64,000 nucleotides of DNA from Uliginosibacterium gangwonense DSM 18521 (lineage in GTDB: Bacteria > Pseudomonadota > Gammaproteobacteria > Burkholderiales > Rhodocyclaceae). Under the pieces are notes generated by a model. That model was not told the origin of the DNA, searched no databases, and was given only the letters and a program-made list of their open reading frames with translations. The first letter of the stretch is position 1, and each line of letters opens with the position of its first letter. The position numbers were made by a program, and so were the translations under genes. Positions 55,480-63,224 of the stretch are shown in pieces. Location: contig NZ_KB892846.1 in NCBI RefSeq assembly GCF_000373965.1, positions 186,001 through 250,000 of the forward strand, written 5' to 3'.

Positions 55480-57032
55480 TCCACTCTCCTTGCCACCAAA
55501 TGAAATTCCGCTCCGACTTCGCTGTCAGCCAGACTCAGGCTTGCGCCATTGGCTTCGGCCAGCTCACGTGCGGTATATAAACCCAACCCTGTCCCCTTGG
55601 GGTCAGAGGTAAAGAATGGTTCAAACAGCTTTGTCCGATCCTCTTCCTTGATGCCTGCGCCATCATCAGCGATCAGCAACAGCACCCGTCGTTCATCCAG
55701 GCTACGCACCAGCAGACGAATCGAGCCGGGTTTGCCGGAACAATAACGACGCGCATTACCAACCAAGTTGGTCAAAATCTGATACAGATGCACCCGGTCA
55801 AACGAGATCCGCATGGATTGCTCGGCCTGAGCCCCACTGATCTCAAACAATTCCGCAGGGATACCGGAATGCACGGCGAACTCATCGACAGCGTTACGCA
55901 CAAACTCAAGCAAATCCAAGGCTTCTGGTGTGCCCCGATCACGTCGCCCCAACTCCATCACGTCGCGGATGATGCGTTCGATGCGTGCCGTATTGTCATG
56001 GATGATCCGCAACAGGCGAACCTGTACCTCATGACGTTTTTCATCCTGGAGCAATTCACCTGCGTGTGAGACAGCAGACAAGGGATTGCGAATCTCATGC
56101 GCGATATTCGCGGTCAGACGCCCCAGCGCGGCCAGCTTGATCTGTTGGGCCTGAGCCTGGAGCCGGTCAGAATCTTCCAGATAGATGATCCGATCCCCCT
56201 CTGCGGCATCGGCTCCGATCTCCACATAGCGCAGGCGCAAATTCTTGCCCGTGTTTTCAACATAACATGTCTGCATCCCCTGACTCATGGCAGCAAACAG
56301 CAATTCGGACTGAGTCTGCAAAGCGACCCCGGCCTGCAAAGAGGCACCAAGCCATTCCTCGACCTTGGGGTTGGCATGCCGCACCGTACCATCACTGGCC
56401 AGCACCAACACCCCGTCCTGCATATCTTCAATGATGCGGGCATTGACCTGCCATTGCCGTTCCAGGTCACGCCCACGCGAAGCCGCCAAAGCCTCATTGA
56501 CCAAGGCCCGTTGCGACAGGAACCGCGCCACCAAGGCCACAAAAAAGAAGCCCACGCAGATCTGCCCTGCGCGGGTGAAATCCACCGTATCCTGCTGATC
56601 GGTCACCAAGCGCCAGAACTGCTCGAACAATACCGAGAAGGTAGCGAATGATGCCGCGCCCAACACCATCCGGCCACGCCCCACCAAACCGGCCCCTGCC
56701 ACAAAGGTCATGATCAGGAAAGGCACACCGCTGCGGTTGCCACCACTGGCGTACATCAAGATAGTCAAGGCCAGAATGTCAGTGCTGACTTCCAGCCCCA
56801 ACATGCGCTCGGCAAATTGATCACCACGTACCTGCAACAACGCAAACAACATGGCGAGCAACCAATACGCTACCACGGCCCATTCAAATATCTGTGGCGC
56901 GGCTTGCCCAAACCGGATGGAACTACCAAAGATGGCGAAAACGGATGCCACCACCAAACGGTAGAGATTGAAATAGCGGATCGAAACGGCACGCGCTTCG
57001 CTCGCCCCGGTCACCAAACGGGTACTATTCAT
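55476..57032 (-). CDS. pilS: PilS, membrane sensor histidine kinase
   Basis: A 518-residue kinase with six N-terminal transmembrane helices (about 20-190), a PAS domain (VNARIIEDMQDGVLVLASDGTVRHANPKVEEWLG), a HisKA domain with the H-box NIAHEIRNPLSAVSHAGELLQ (His near residue 310) and a HATPase domain with DDGAGIKEED and GTGLGLYTARELAEANG. In Pseudomonas PilS senses pilin in the inner membrane and controls PilR. Operon order is PP0621-pilS-pilR-ampD. Confidence 0.94.
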   Translation of the reverse strand: MNSTRLVTGASEARAVSIRYFNLYRLVVASVFAIFGSSIRFGQAAPQIFEWAVVAYWLLAMLFALLQVRGDQFAERMLGLEVSTDILALTILMYASGGNRSGVPFLIMTFVAGAGLVGRGRMVLGAASFATFSVLFEQFWRLVTDQQDTVDFTRAGQICVGFFFVALVARFLSQRALVNEALAASRGRDLERQWQVNARIIEDMQDGVLVLASDGTVRHANPKVEEWLGASLQAGVALQTQSELLFAAMSQGMQTCYVENTGKNLRLRYVEIGADAAEGDRIIYLEDSDRLQAQAQQIKLAALGRLTANIAHEIRNPLSAVSHAGELLQDEKRHEVQVRLLRIIHDNTARIERIIRDVMELGRRDRGTPEALDLLEFVRNAVDEFAVHSGIPAELFEISGAQAEQSMRISFDRVHLYQILTNLVGNARRYCSGKPGSIRLLVRSLDERRVLLLIADDGAGIKEEDRTKLFEPFFTSDPKGTGLGLYTARELAEANGASLSLADSEVGAEFHLVARRVE

Positions 57033-57271
57033 TTGACCTCTCGCGGTCCCAGGCTCTCATGTTCTGCACTGCAATAAAATAGTCCATTGGCTTGTCTGCC
57101 TTCACTCATTGGCACCAGCACACCACAATGGGCACACTCACCCATGGTTTCAGCTTCACGTGCAATGGGCTGTTGGGTGTTCGTACGCGTAGATGAATGG
57201 CCCCCTTGCACCACCCGCCGCACGTAATAAATCACCAACAACAAGAAAATGAACATCAGTAACTTGATCAT
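57029..57271 (-). CDS. PP0621-family small membrane protein
   Basis: An 80-residue protein: one N-terminal transmembrane helix (MIKLLMFIFLLLVIYYVRR) and a C-terminal zinc-ribbon-like segment CAHCGVLVP...FYCSAEH. The ATG at 57271 is chosen because the helix starts there; the frame is open further upstream but without similarity. It overlaps pilS by four bases. Function is unknown; it regularly precedes pilSR in these bacteria. Confidence 0.88.
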   Translation of the reverse strand: MIKLLMFIFLLLVIYYVRRVVQGGHSSTRTNTQQPIAREAETMGECAHCGVLVPMSEGRQANGLFYCSAEHESLGPREVK

Positions 57272-57456
57272 GAGTACCAACCCTTTAATATTCGGATGCC
57301 AATCACTTCTGCCAGACGCATCCATACACGCACAAAACGGTACGAAGTTTAGCCCGCGCAGACGCGCAGAGCCAGCCCGACTAGCAAATGGACACAGTAT
57401 GAAGCACACATGGTGCGATAATTGGCCCCACTTGCATCCAGATTGGAATATCGAAC

Positions 57457-58497
57457 ATGCTTTTTGAAACTATCCGGCGGGACGCCCACTGCGTCACCAT
57501 TCTCGATCAGACCATCCTGCCTCTGGCATGGCAAAACGCCCAGATCACCACCTTGGAGCAGATGGCCCAAGCCATCCGCAGCATGCAGGTGCGCGGCGCA
57601 CCGCTCATTGGAGCCTCAGCTGCCTATGGCCTCGCCCTGGGGCTTCTGGAAGACACCAGCGATACGGCTCTGACGCAGTATCTGGCCACACTCGAATCCA
57701 CCCGACCAACAGCCGTCAACCTGCATTGGGCGTTAGCACGGATGGATGCCTTTTTGCGCCCGCTTCCAGTTTCAGCACGCTCGGAAGCCGCCTGGCAAGA
57801 AGCCGACCGCATCCGTGAAGCAGACATCGCCGCGAATCATGCCATTGGCAAATACGGCCTTTCGTTGATCAAAGCACTCACGGCCAAACATGGCGGCCCC
57901 ATCCAGGCCATGACGCATTGCAACGCAGGTGCCTTGGCAACCTGCGGCTGGGGTACTGCGCTGGCCCCGATCTATCTCGCCCATGAAGCGGGCATTCCCA
58001 TCCACGTCTGGGTCAGCGAAACCCGGCCGCGCAACCAGGGCTTGCTGACTGCCGCAGAACTTACCGCCAACGAGGTTCCACACACCCTGATGGCCGACAA
58101 TGCCGCTGGGTTTCTCTTGCAGGAAGGCCGTGTCGACATGGTGATTGTCGGGGCGGACCGCATCGCCGCCAATGGCGACACCGCCAACAAGGTTGGCACC
58201 TATCTCAAGGCCTTGGCGGCCCACGCAGCAGGTGTGCCTTTTTATGTTGCCGCCCCCTGGTCAACCATTGATCTGGCAACACCGAATGGCCGCGCCATTC
58301 CGATTGAGGAACGCAACGGCAACGAACTGCGTCATGCCACAGGCAAACTCGCCGATGGCAGTACCGCACAAGTCGCCTGCATTGATGCTGCCGAAACAGT
58401 ATTCAACCCGGCATTCGATGTCACCCCCGCCGAGTTGATCACCGGAATCATTACCGAGCGTGGCGTATTTGCCCCTCACCAACTCACAAGCCACTAG
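57457..58497 (+). CDS. mtnA: Methylthioribose-1-phosphate isomerase MtnA
   Basis: A 346-residue isomerase that converts methylthioribose-1-phosphate to methylthioribulose-1-phosphate in methionine salvage. RGAPLIGASAAYGLALGL, the catalytic cysteine in HCNAGALATCGWGTA and the aspartate in VGADRIAANGDTANKVGT are present, with PFYVAAPWSTIDLATP and NPAFDVTPAELITGIITERG near the end. Other salvage genes are not adjacent. It ends at a strong terminator. Confidence 0.96.
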   Translation: MLFETIRRDAHCVTILDQTILPLAWQNAQITTLEQMAQAIRSMQVRGAPLIGASAAYGLALGLLEDTSDTALTQYLATLESTRPTAVNLHWALARMDAFLRPLPVSARSEAAWQEADRIREADIAANHAIGKYGLSLIKALTAKHGGPIQAMTHCNAGALATCGWGTALAPIYLAHEAGIPIHVWVSETRPRNQGLLTAAELTANEVPHTLMADNAAGFLLQEGRVDMVIVGADRIAANGDTANKVGTYLKALAAHAAGVPFYVAAPWSTIDLATPNGRAIPIEERNGNELRHATGKLADGSTAQVACIDAAETVFNPAFDVTPAELITGIITERGVFAPHQLTSH

Positions 58498-58510
58498 ACG
58501 GCATGCACGT

Positions 58511-58545
58511 AAAAAAGCTCCGATACACAAGGTATCGGAGCTTTT
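58511..58545. terminator. Bidirectional terminator
   Basis: GCTCCGATAC (58517-58526) pairs perfectly with GTATCGGAGC (58532-58541) and is extended by A/T runs on both sides. It separates mtnA from the convergent LEA lipoprotein gene. Confidence 0.93.
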
Positions 58546-58571
58546 GTAAGCCTTTCTATCTGCTGCGGATA

Positions 58572-59084
58572 CTACTGGGGGCTGGATGCAGCGCTCTCGC
58601 CTTTTGAAGTGTGCTTACGGCCTTCAAACATATCCAGATCCAACACGCCGGGATGATCAAAAGGCACGGAACCATAATCGTGCACAACCACATCGCCTTG
58701 CAGGCGATAGTGCAACTTGCCATCCTCCGCCTTCAGATTGGGCAGGTTCCGGATCAGGTTGGCCAACTGCATATTGGCCTGGATATCCACCACAGTCTCA
58801 CCCTGGCGTGGAATCACCACCGGTGCACTGGTCTGCCCACTGGCGAAACTTTTGTCGCCAGAGACGAAACGGAAATGCAGACTATCGACAGGAATGTCAC
58901 GATCATTCGGGTTATAGACCCTGAGTTTGAGCTTGAGGCGCTGCTCAAAAAGCGTCCCCCCTGCAGGTTGGACGTCAATCAGCGAGACCTCCGGTTTCTG
59001 CCAGTGCATCACACACGCCGTCAACAAAAGTGTGGTACTAGCCCAGCACAGCAGAAAGCATTTTGCAAAAAAGCGTTTAGTCAT
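58572..59084 (-). CDS. LEA type 2 (WHy-domain) lipoprotein
   Basis: A 170-residue lipoprotein with a signal peptide ending in LLTAC and a WHy/LEA14 domain (about 40-145): KPEVSLIDVQPAGGTLFEQRLKLKLRVYNPNDRDIPVDSLHFRFV, then SAPVVIPRQGETVVDIQ. These domains occur in desiccation and stress proteins of plants and bacteria. The ATG at 59084 has GGAGG five bases upstream. It overlaps the dehydrogenase gene by eight bases. Confidence 0.88.
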   Translation of the reverse strand: MTKRFFAKCFLLCWASTTLLLTACVMHWQKPEVSLIDVQPAGGTLFEQRLKLKLRVYNPNDRDIPVDSLHFRFVSGDKSFASGQTSAPVVIPRQGETVVDIQANMQLANLIRNLPNLKAEDGKLHYRLQGDVVVHDYGSVPFDHPGVLDLDMFEGRKHTSKGESAASSPQ

Positions 59085-59958
59085 GATGTACCTCCGACAT
59101 GCGTTCGAGTAGTGCCAACACCGAAATCGTATCCAATTCACCCTCCCCACTCCCAACCAGGGCATTGAACATCTGCGCCGTGACTGCAGAAGTCGGGGTG
59201 CTGATCCCCATCCGGTGAGCTTCATCCAGCACGATTTTCATATCCTTGCGATGCATCCAGGCTTTGAAACCAGGTTTGAAATTGCGATCCAACATGCGCT
59301 GACCGTGATTTTCCAGCACCTTGCTATAGGCCGACCCACCCAGCATGGCTTGGCGAACCTTGGCCGGGTCAACACCGCTGGCGCGGGCGAAATTCAAAGC
59401 CTCCGCCACCATCATCACCCCCACGCCGGTCAGAATCTGATTACAGGCTTTGGCCACCTGCCCTGCACCTGATACGCCGATATGCGTCACGCTCTTGCCA
59501 AGCTTTTGCAGCACCGGCAATGCTTGGTTAAACGCCGCCTCGTCACCGCCCACCATGATCGTCAGCGCCGCATTGATGGCCCCTGTTTCACCGCCGGAAA
59601 CCGGGGCGTCCAGAAAATGGATGCCCTTTTCAGCGAGGCGCACGCCAATTGCCCTGGCAGCACCCGGTGCAATCGTACTCATGTCCACGTGGATCAAGCC
59701 CGGTTTGGCTCCTTCAGCCACACCTTGCGGCCCGAGCGCGACCTGTTCCACATCCGGCGCATCCGCCACCATGCTGATGACAATATCGCTCTGGGTGGCA
59801 ACTTCCGCAGCACTCCCTGCCGCCTTTGCTCCAACCGCCAAAACAGGCTCTATAGAGGCGGCACGGCGCGACCACACATGCAACTCGTAACCGGCTTTGA
59901 GCAGATGCAAAGCCATCGGTCGCCCCATGATGCCCAAACCGATAAAGCCTATCTTCAT
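59077..59958 (-). CDS. 2-hydroxy-3-oxopropionate reductase-like dehydrogenase (GarR family)
   Basis: A 293-residue beta-hydroxyacid dehydrogenase with an N-terminal NAD(P) fold (MKIGFIGLGIMGRPMALHLLKAGYELHVW), the substrate loop FLDAPVSGGETGA and the catalytic lysine in GAGQVAKACNQIL. Tartronate semialdehyde is a common substrate, but related members use 3-hydroxyisobutyrate or other acids. The ATG at 59958 starts at the nucleotide-binding strand; a longer frame to 60009 is possible. Confidence 0.9.
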   Translation of the reverse strand: MKIGFIGLGIMGRPMALHLLKAGYELHVWSRRAASIEPVLAVGAKAAGSAAEVATQSDIVISMVADAPDVEQVALGPQGVAEGAKPGLIHVDMSTIAPGAARAIGVRLAEKGIHFLDAPVSGGETGAINAALTIMVGGDEAAFNQALPVLQKLGKSVTHIGVSGAGQVAKACNQILTGVGVMMVAEALNFARASGVDPAKVRQAMLGGSAYSKVLENHGQRMLDRNFKPGFKAWMHRKDMKIVLDEAHRMGISTPTSAVTAQMFNALVGSGEGELDTISVLALLERMSEVHHD

Positions 59959-60123
59959 CCTGAACCCACCTTTCATTCCAACGTCATTTTCACCCAGCCT
60001 GCGTTGCAAGCGGAAGATACTCTTGTATCATAACGAGCTGCTCTGCCGATTTTTTTGGCTTGGATGCATGCCCGTCCAGTCCATTTGGCAGAGACCACAA
60101 CAAACAGGATAATGTTCCCCACT

Positions 60124-61038
60124 ATGGAATTTGCCCCAATCATCAAAGAAATCGGGCGTGGAGCCAAAGGCGCACGCTCAATGGATGCAACACAGGCCGA
60201 GGCGCTGTTTGCCGCGCTTCTCGATGGCCTGGTGCCAGATATGGAAGTCGGCGCCATCCTGCTGGCGCTGCGCATCAAGGGGGAGACCCCTGAAGAACTC
60301 GCGGGCTTCAAGGCCGCACTGGATGCACGCACCCGCCAAGTCGATGTGCCCGAGGGGCCGTGTTGCGTGATCCTGCCTGCCTACAACGGCGCCCGCAAGC
60401 ACCCCAACCTGATGCCCTTGGTCGCCCTGCTCCTGGCACGGCAAAACATCCCGGTGCTGATTCAGGGACGGCACGATTTTGACGCCCGTGTAAGCCCCTT
60501 CAAACTACTTGAAGCCCTGGGCGTCCCCACCCAATCGAGCTTACAAGAAGCCAGCGGGGCACTCGCCACCCACCGCATCGCCAGCCTACGCCTAGACCTG
60601 ATCGCCCGTGGGCTGGACTGGCTTCTCTCGCTGCGCCTGCGCCTAGGGGTGCGTAATTGCGGCCATACGCTGGCCAAGCTGCTTGACCCTTGTAAGGGGC
60701 GTAGTGTGCGGGTCGTGCCGGTCACCCATCCGGCCTTCATGGATGCAATGGAAACATTGCTAGCGCAAGAACGCGCCACGGCGCTACTGATGCGTGGCAC
60801 CGAAGGGGAAGCCTATGCCGCACCGCGCCGCAGACCGCGTCTGCTTGGCCTCAGCCACGGCATCGCAGAGGTCTTGTTTGAGCAGGCGGAATTCGCAGGT
60901 GAAGAAACCCGCGAGGAAGGCTGTGAGCTGGAAGCCAATGCAGCACTCATCCACAACATGCTGACAGGGCAAACACCTGTACCGCAGCCGATTCTTGATC
61001 AGGTGAGCGCGCTGGCCGATCTGGCCCGGCGGGCGTAG
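60124..61038 (+). CDS. ybiB: YbiB/TrpD2-like glycosyltransferase-3 family protein
   Basis: About 304 residues related to anthranilate phosphoribosyltransferase. MEFAPIIKEIGRGAKGARSMDATQAEALFAALLDG is the helical N domain, and ALRIKGETPEELAGFKAALDA and GVRNCGHTLAKLLDP are typical of YbiB. E. coli YbiB binds nucleic acid and does not make tryptophan. The start at 60124 matches the family; an ATG at 60112 is also in frame. No tryptophan genes are near. Confidence 0.88.
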   Translation: MEFAPIIKEIGRGAKGARSMDATQAEALFAALLDGLVPDMEVGAILLALRIKGETPEELAGFKAALDARTRQVDVPEGPCCVILPAYNGARKHPNLMPLVALLLARQNIPVLIQGRHDFDARVSPFKLLEALGVPTQSSLQEASGALATHRIASLRLDLIARGLDWLLSLRLRLGVRNCGHTLAKLLDPCKGRSVRVVPVTHPAFMDAMETLLAQERATALLMRGTEGEAYAAPRRRPRLLGLSHGIAEVLFEQAEFAGEETREEGCELEANAALIHNMLTGQTPVPQPILDQVSALADLARRA

Positions 61039-61053
61039 CGGCACAGCGCACCA

Positions 61054-61076
61054 GCCACCTCTGCAGCAGAGGTGGC
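61054..61076. terminator. Perfect palindrome between convergent ybiB and ppa
   Basis: GCCACCTCTGC-A-GCAGAGGTGGC is an 11-base-pair perfect hairpin with no T-run after it. It probably marks the end of both genes, though a classical rho-independent terminator would need a T-run. Confidence 0.5.
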
Positions 61077-61089
61077 CGGCGACTATCAC

Positions 61090-61635
61090 TCAATCCGTAG
61101 AACTCCCCGACTGGGAGCGATAAGCCGCCACCCCGGCGTAGATTTCCTGGCGGGCGGCGTCCGGCCCATCCCAGCCATGTACCTTAACCCACTTGCCGGC
61201 TTCCAGATCCTTGTAGTGCTGGAAGAAGTGCTCGATCTGGCGCAGCAGGAGGTAAGGCAGATCCTGATAGGTGCGGATATTGTCATACAGTGAAGTGATC
61301 TTGGATACCGGTACCGCCAGCACCTTGCAATCCTCCCCGGCCTCGTCGGTCATGCGCAGCATGCCCACCGGGCGACAACGGATCACCACCCCCGGAATCA
61401 ACGAAAACGGCGCCATCACCAACACGTCCACCGGGTCTCCGTCACCCGAAATGGAATGTGGCACATAGCCGTAGTTGCAGGGGTAAGACATTGAGGTTCC
61501 CATGAAGCGGTCGACGAACACAGCGCCGCTCTCTTTATCGACCTCGTATTTGATTGGATCGGCATGCGAGGGAATCTCGATGACGACATTCACGTCGTTA
61601 GGAACATCCCCCGGTGGCACGCTGTTAAAGCCCAT
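61090..61635 (-). CDS. ppa: Inorganic pyrophosphatase (family I)
   Basis: A 181-residue soluble Mg-dependent pyrophosphatase. The signature DGDPVDV (65-71) and the conserved [35 protein letters not shown] and [12 protein letters not shown] segments are present. It hydrolyses PPi made by biosynthesis, pulling those reactions forward. The leader between its TATAAT promoter and ATG folds strongly (61659-61727). Confidence 0.97.
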   Translation of the reverse strand: MGFNSVPPGDVPNDVNVVIEIPSHADPIKYEVDKESGAVFVDRFMGTSMSYPCNYGYVPHSISGDGDPVDVLVMAPFSLIPGVVIRCRPVGMLRMTDEAGEDCKVLAVPVSKITSLYDNIRTYQDLPYLLLRQIEHFFQHYKDLEAGKWVKVHGWDGPDAARQEIYAGVAAYRSQSGSSTD

Positions 61636-61658
61636 GAAGCCCTCTCTCCTTGAGTACG

Positions 61659-61727
61659 GCCCCTGCGTTGCCGGGGCATCCCGCGCCTCTCTTGGAGGCG
61701 ACCGGAATCCCCGCTATAAGCAGGGGC
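61659..61727 (-). ncRNA. Folded 5' leader of ppa (candidate cis-regulatory RNA)
   Basis: On the minus strand three stacked helices occur. The outer is GCCCCTGC 61659-61666 with GCAGGGGC 61720-61727 (eight perfect pairs). The middle is CGGGG 61672-61676 with CCCCG 61709-61713. The inner is CGCCTC 61684-61689 with GAGGCG 61695-61700. No T-run follows, so it is not a terminator. It starts about 11 bases after the probable transcription start and ends 23 bases before the ATG, next to the AAGGAGAGAGGG ribosome binding region. Confidence 0.5.
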
Positions 61728-61744
61728 ATGTTTGGGTGGCCGCG

Positions 61745-61750
61745 ATTATA
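61745..61750 (-). promoter_or_regulatory. -10 box of the ppa promoter
   Basis: Reads TATAAT on the minus strand, about 110 bases before the ppa ATG, which puts the start of transcription near 61738 just upstream of the folded leader. No clear -35 box is seen, but an AAGCCC/GGGCTT inverted repeat directly upstream could bind a regulator. Confidence 0.55.
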
Positions 61751-61792
61751 AGCCCTGGGGGCTTACACCCGCCTTTCTCTTATGGTGTAAAT

Positions 61793-62002
61793 TCAGTCGT
61801 CTGTCTCAAATCCCGCAACGCGGATAGCCTCAGCGATCACTTGCCGGGGACTGCTAGCTGGGTCATACTGCAAGCTGGCATTGGCTGCTGCCAAGGAAAC
61901 CTGCACCCCCTGCACACCGGGCAAGGCGCTCAGAACCCGCGTCACAGACTTGACGCAACCCTCACAGCTCATACCCCGAACGGGGATTGTCAGTTGTTCC
62001 AT
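61793..62002 (-). CDS. Heavy-metal-associated (HMA) domain protein, CopZ-like
   Basis: A 69-residue single-domain metallochaperone with the metal-binding GMSCEGC motif near residue 10 and the ferredoxin-like fold pattern (VSLAAANASLQYDPASSPRQVIAEAIRVAGFE). It probably carries copper(I) to a P-type ATPase or oxidase assembly factor. It lies downstream of a universal stress protein and a TauE/SafE-like membrane protein gene. Confidence 0.92.
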   Translation of the reverse strand: MEQLTIPVRGMSCEGCVKSVTRVLSALPGVQGVQVSLAAANASLQYDPASSPRQVIAEAIRVAGFETDD

Positions 62003-62015
62003 TCTATTCCTTCCT

Positions 62016-62441
62016 TTATTTGATCAAGGTTACTGGCACCTGCGCCAATGCAATCACGCGTGAAGCCACCGAGCCCAGCAGGGCCTGGGTAACCGTCCCA
62101 CGCCCATGCGTTCCCATCCAGACAGTATTGCAGCCAAGCTCACGGGCAACATGGGCAATGGTCTCCCCTGGAGAACCCACCCGCACATGGGCCGTCGCCT
62201 CAATGCCACTGGCCACCAATCGTGCCGCAACCGGCTTGACAATGGCCTGCCCTTCCTCATGGTAATAGTTATCCACGATCTCACGGGAAACATGCTTGAG
62301 CGCGAACCCGATGGGAATGGGGATATGAACATAGAGCACATGCACACTCGGCGCCACGCGCAGATGAGGTGCGAAAGCGATGACAGCGTCGACAGCGCGG
62401 TTGGCGGGGTCTGAGCCATCGCTGGCCAGCAGAATGTTCAT
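62016..62441 (-). CDS. Universal stress protein (UspA family)
   Basis: A 141-residue single-Usp protein: MNILLASDGSDPANRAVDAVIAFA at the N terminus and the ATP-binding GTHGRGTVTQALLGSVASRVI at the C terminus (G-x2-G-x9-G-S/T pattern). It is a cytoplasmic stress protein whose partners are unknown. It is 13 bases before the HMA gene, so the two are probably co-transcribed. Confidence 0.94.
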   Translation of the reverse strand: MNILLASDGSDPANRAVDAVIAFAPHLRVAPSVHVLYVHIPIPIGFALKHVSREIVDNYYHEEGQAIVKPVAARLVASGIEATAHVRVGSPGETIAHVARELGCNTVWMGTHGRGTVTQALLGSVASRVIALAQVPVTLIK

Positions 62442-62479
62442 AAATACACTTCGTCCTTAATCTGTTGAGTCTTGCGGAG

Positions 62480-63202
62480 CTATACCTTGCAGATTACGCC
62501 TGCCCACAATTTTCCGCCCAACTCAGGCGCCCGCACCAAACCATAAATGGCAAATGCCATCACAAACAAGCCAGCCCCGGTACGGAAAGCCCGCCCACGC
62601 ACCACTTTGCCATAGCGGGCGAGCAAAACCCCGGCCAGCAGCAGATTTGGCAGGGTACCTGCCCCAAAGGCCAGCATCAACGCGCCACCATTCAAGGCCG
62701 AGCCACTCATCACCGCTGTGCTGAGCACGCCGTAGGTCAGCCCGCAGGGCAGCAAGCCCCACAGCAAACCCAAGGGGAAAGCCGAAGCCATGCTGCGCCC
62801 ACGCACAAACGGTTTGCTCAAAGGCTGCACCACCCGCCACAAGCGCTGGCCCATGCGCTCCAAGGGCAGGAATACCTGGGTCAGCCCCATCAGATACAGG
62901 CCCATGCCAAGCATCATACAATTGGCTATTACATATAGCGTCATTTGCACAGGGAGGAAATCGTTGAATACCAGACTGGCCGAGCCGACGGCCCCGGCCA
63001 GCGTCCCCAACAGGGTATAAGTGCAGATCCGCCCCAGGTTATAGGCAAGCTGCCGCCACCAGATAGAGCCGCCACCCTGCCCCGGCAGGGACAATGCGCT
63101 GACGATGCCACCACACATGCCGATGCAGTGTGCGCCTCCCAACAGGCCCAACACGAATACGGCGAGATACCCGACATCAGGTAAGGCAAAGGGCAGATGC
63201 AC
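62480..63202 (-). CDS. TauE/SafE-like membrane protein (copper/cytochrome oxidase assembly type)
   Basis: A 240-residue polytopic membrane protein with about six helices and two cysteine motifs inside helices: GGAHCIGMCGGI near residue 22 and GLLPCGLTYGVL near residue 150. This pair is typical of the DsbD/UreH-like transporter fold linked to heavy-metal supply or cbb3 oxidase assembly, and is annotated as sulfite exporter TauE/SafE. Proximity of the CopZ-like gene favours a copper role (inferred). It starts 22 bases after the Rieske gene. Confidence 0.85.
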   Translation of the reverse strand: MHLPFALPDVGYLAVFVLGLLGGAHCIGMCGGIVSALSLPGQGGGSIWWRQLAYNLGRICTYTLLGTLAGAVGSASLVFNDFLPVQMTLYVIANCMMLGMGLYLMGLTQVFLPLERMGQRLWRVVQPLSKPFVRGRSMASAFPLGLLWGLLPCGLTYGVLSTAVMSGSALNGGALMLAFGAGTLPNLLLAGVLLARYGKVVRGRAFRTGAGLFVMAFAIYGLVRAPELGGKLWAGVICKV

Positions 63203-63224
63203 GGTCTGGCGCTCCTTGTCCGGT

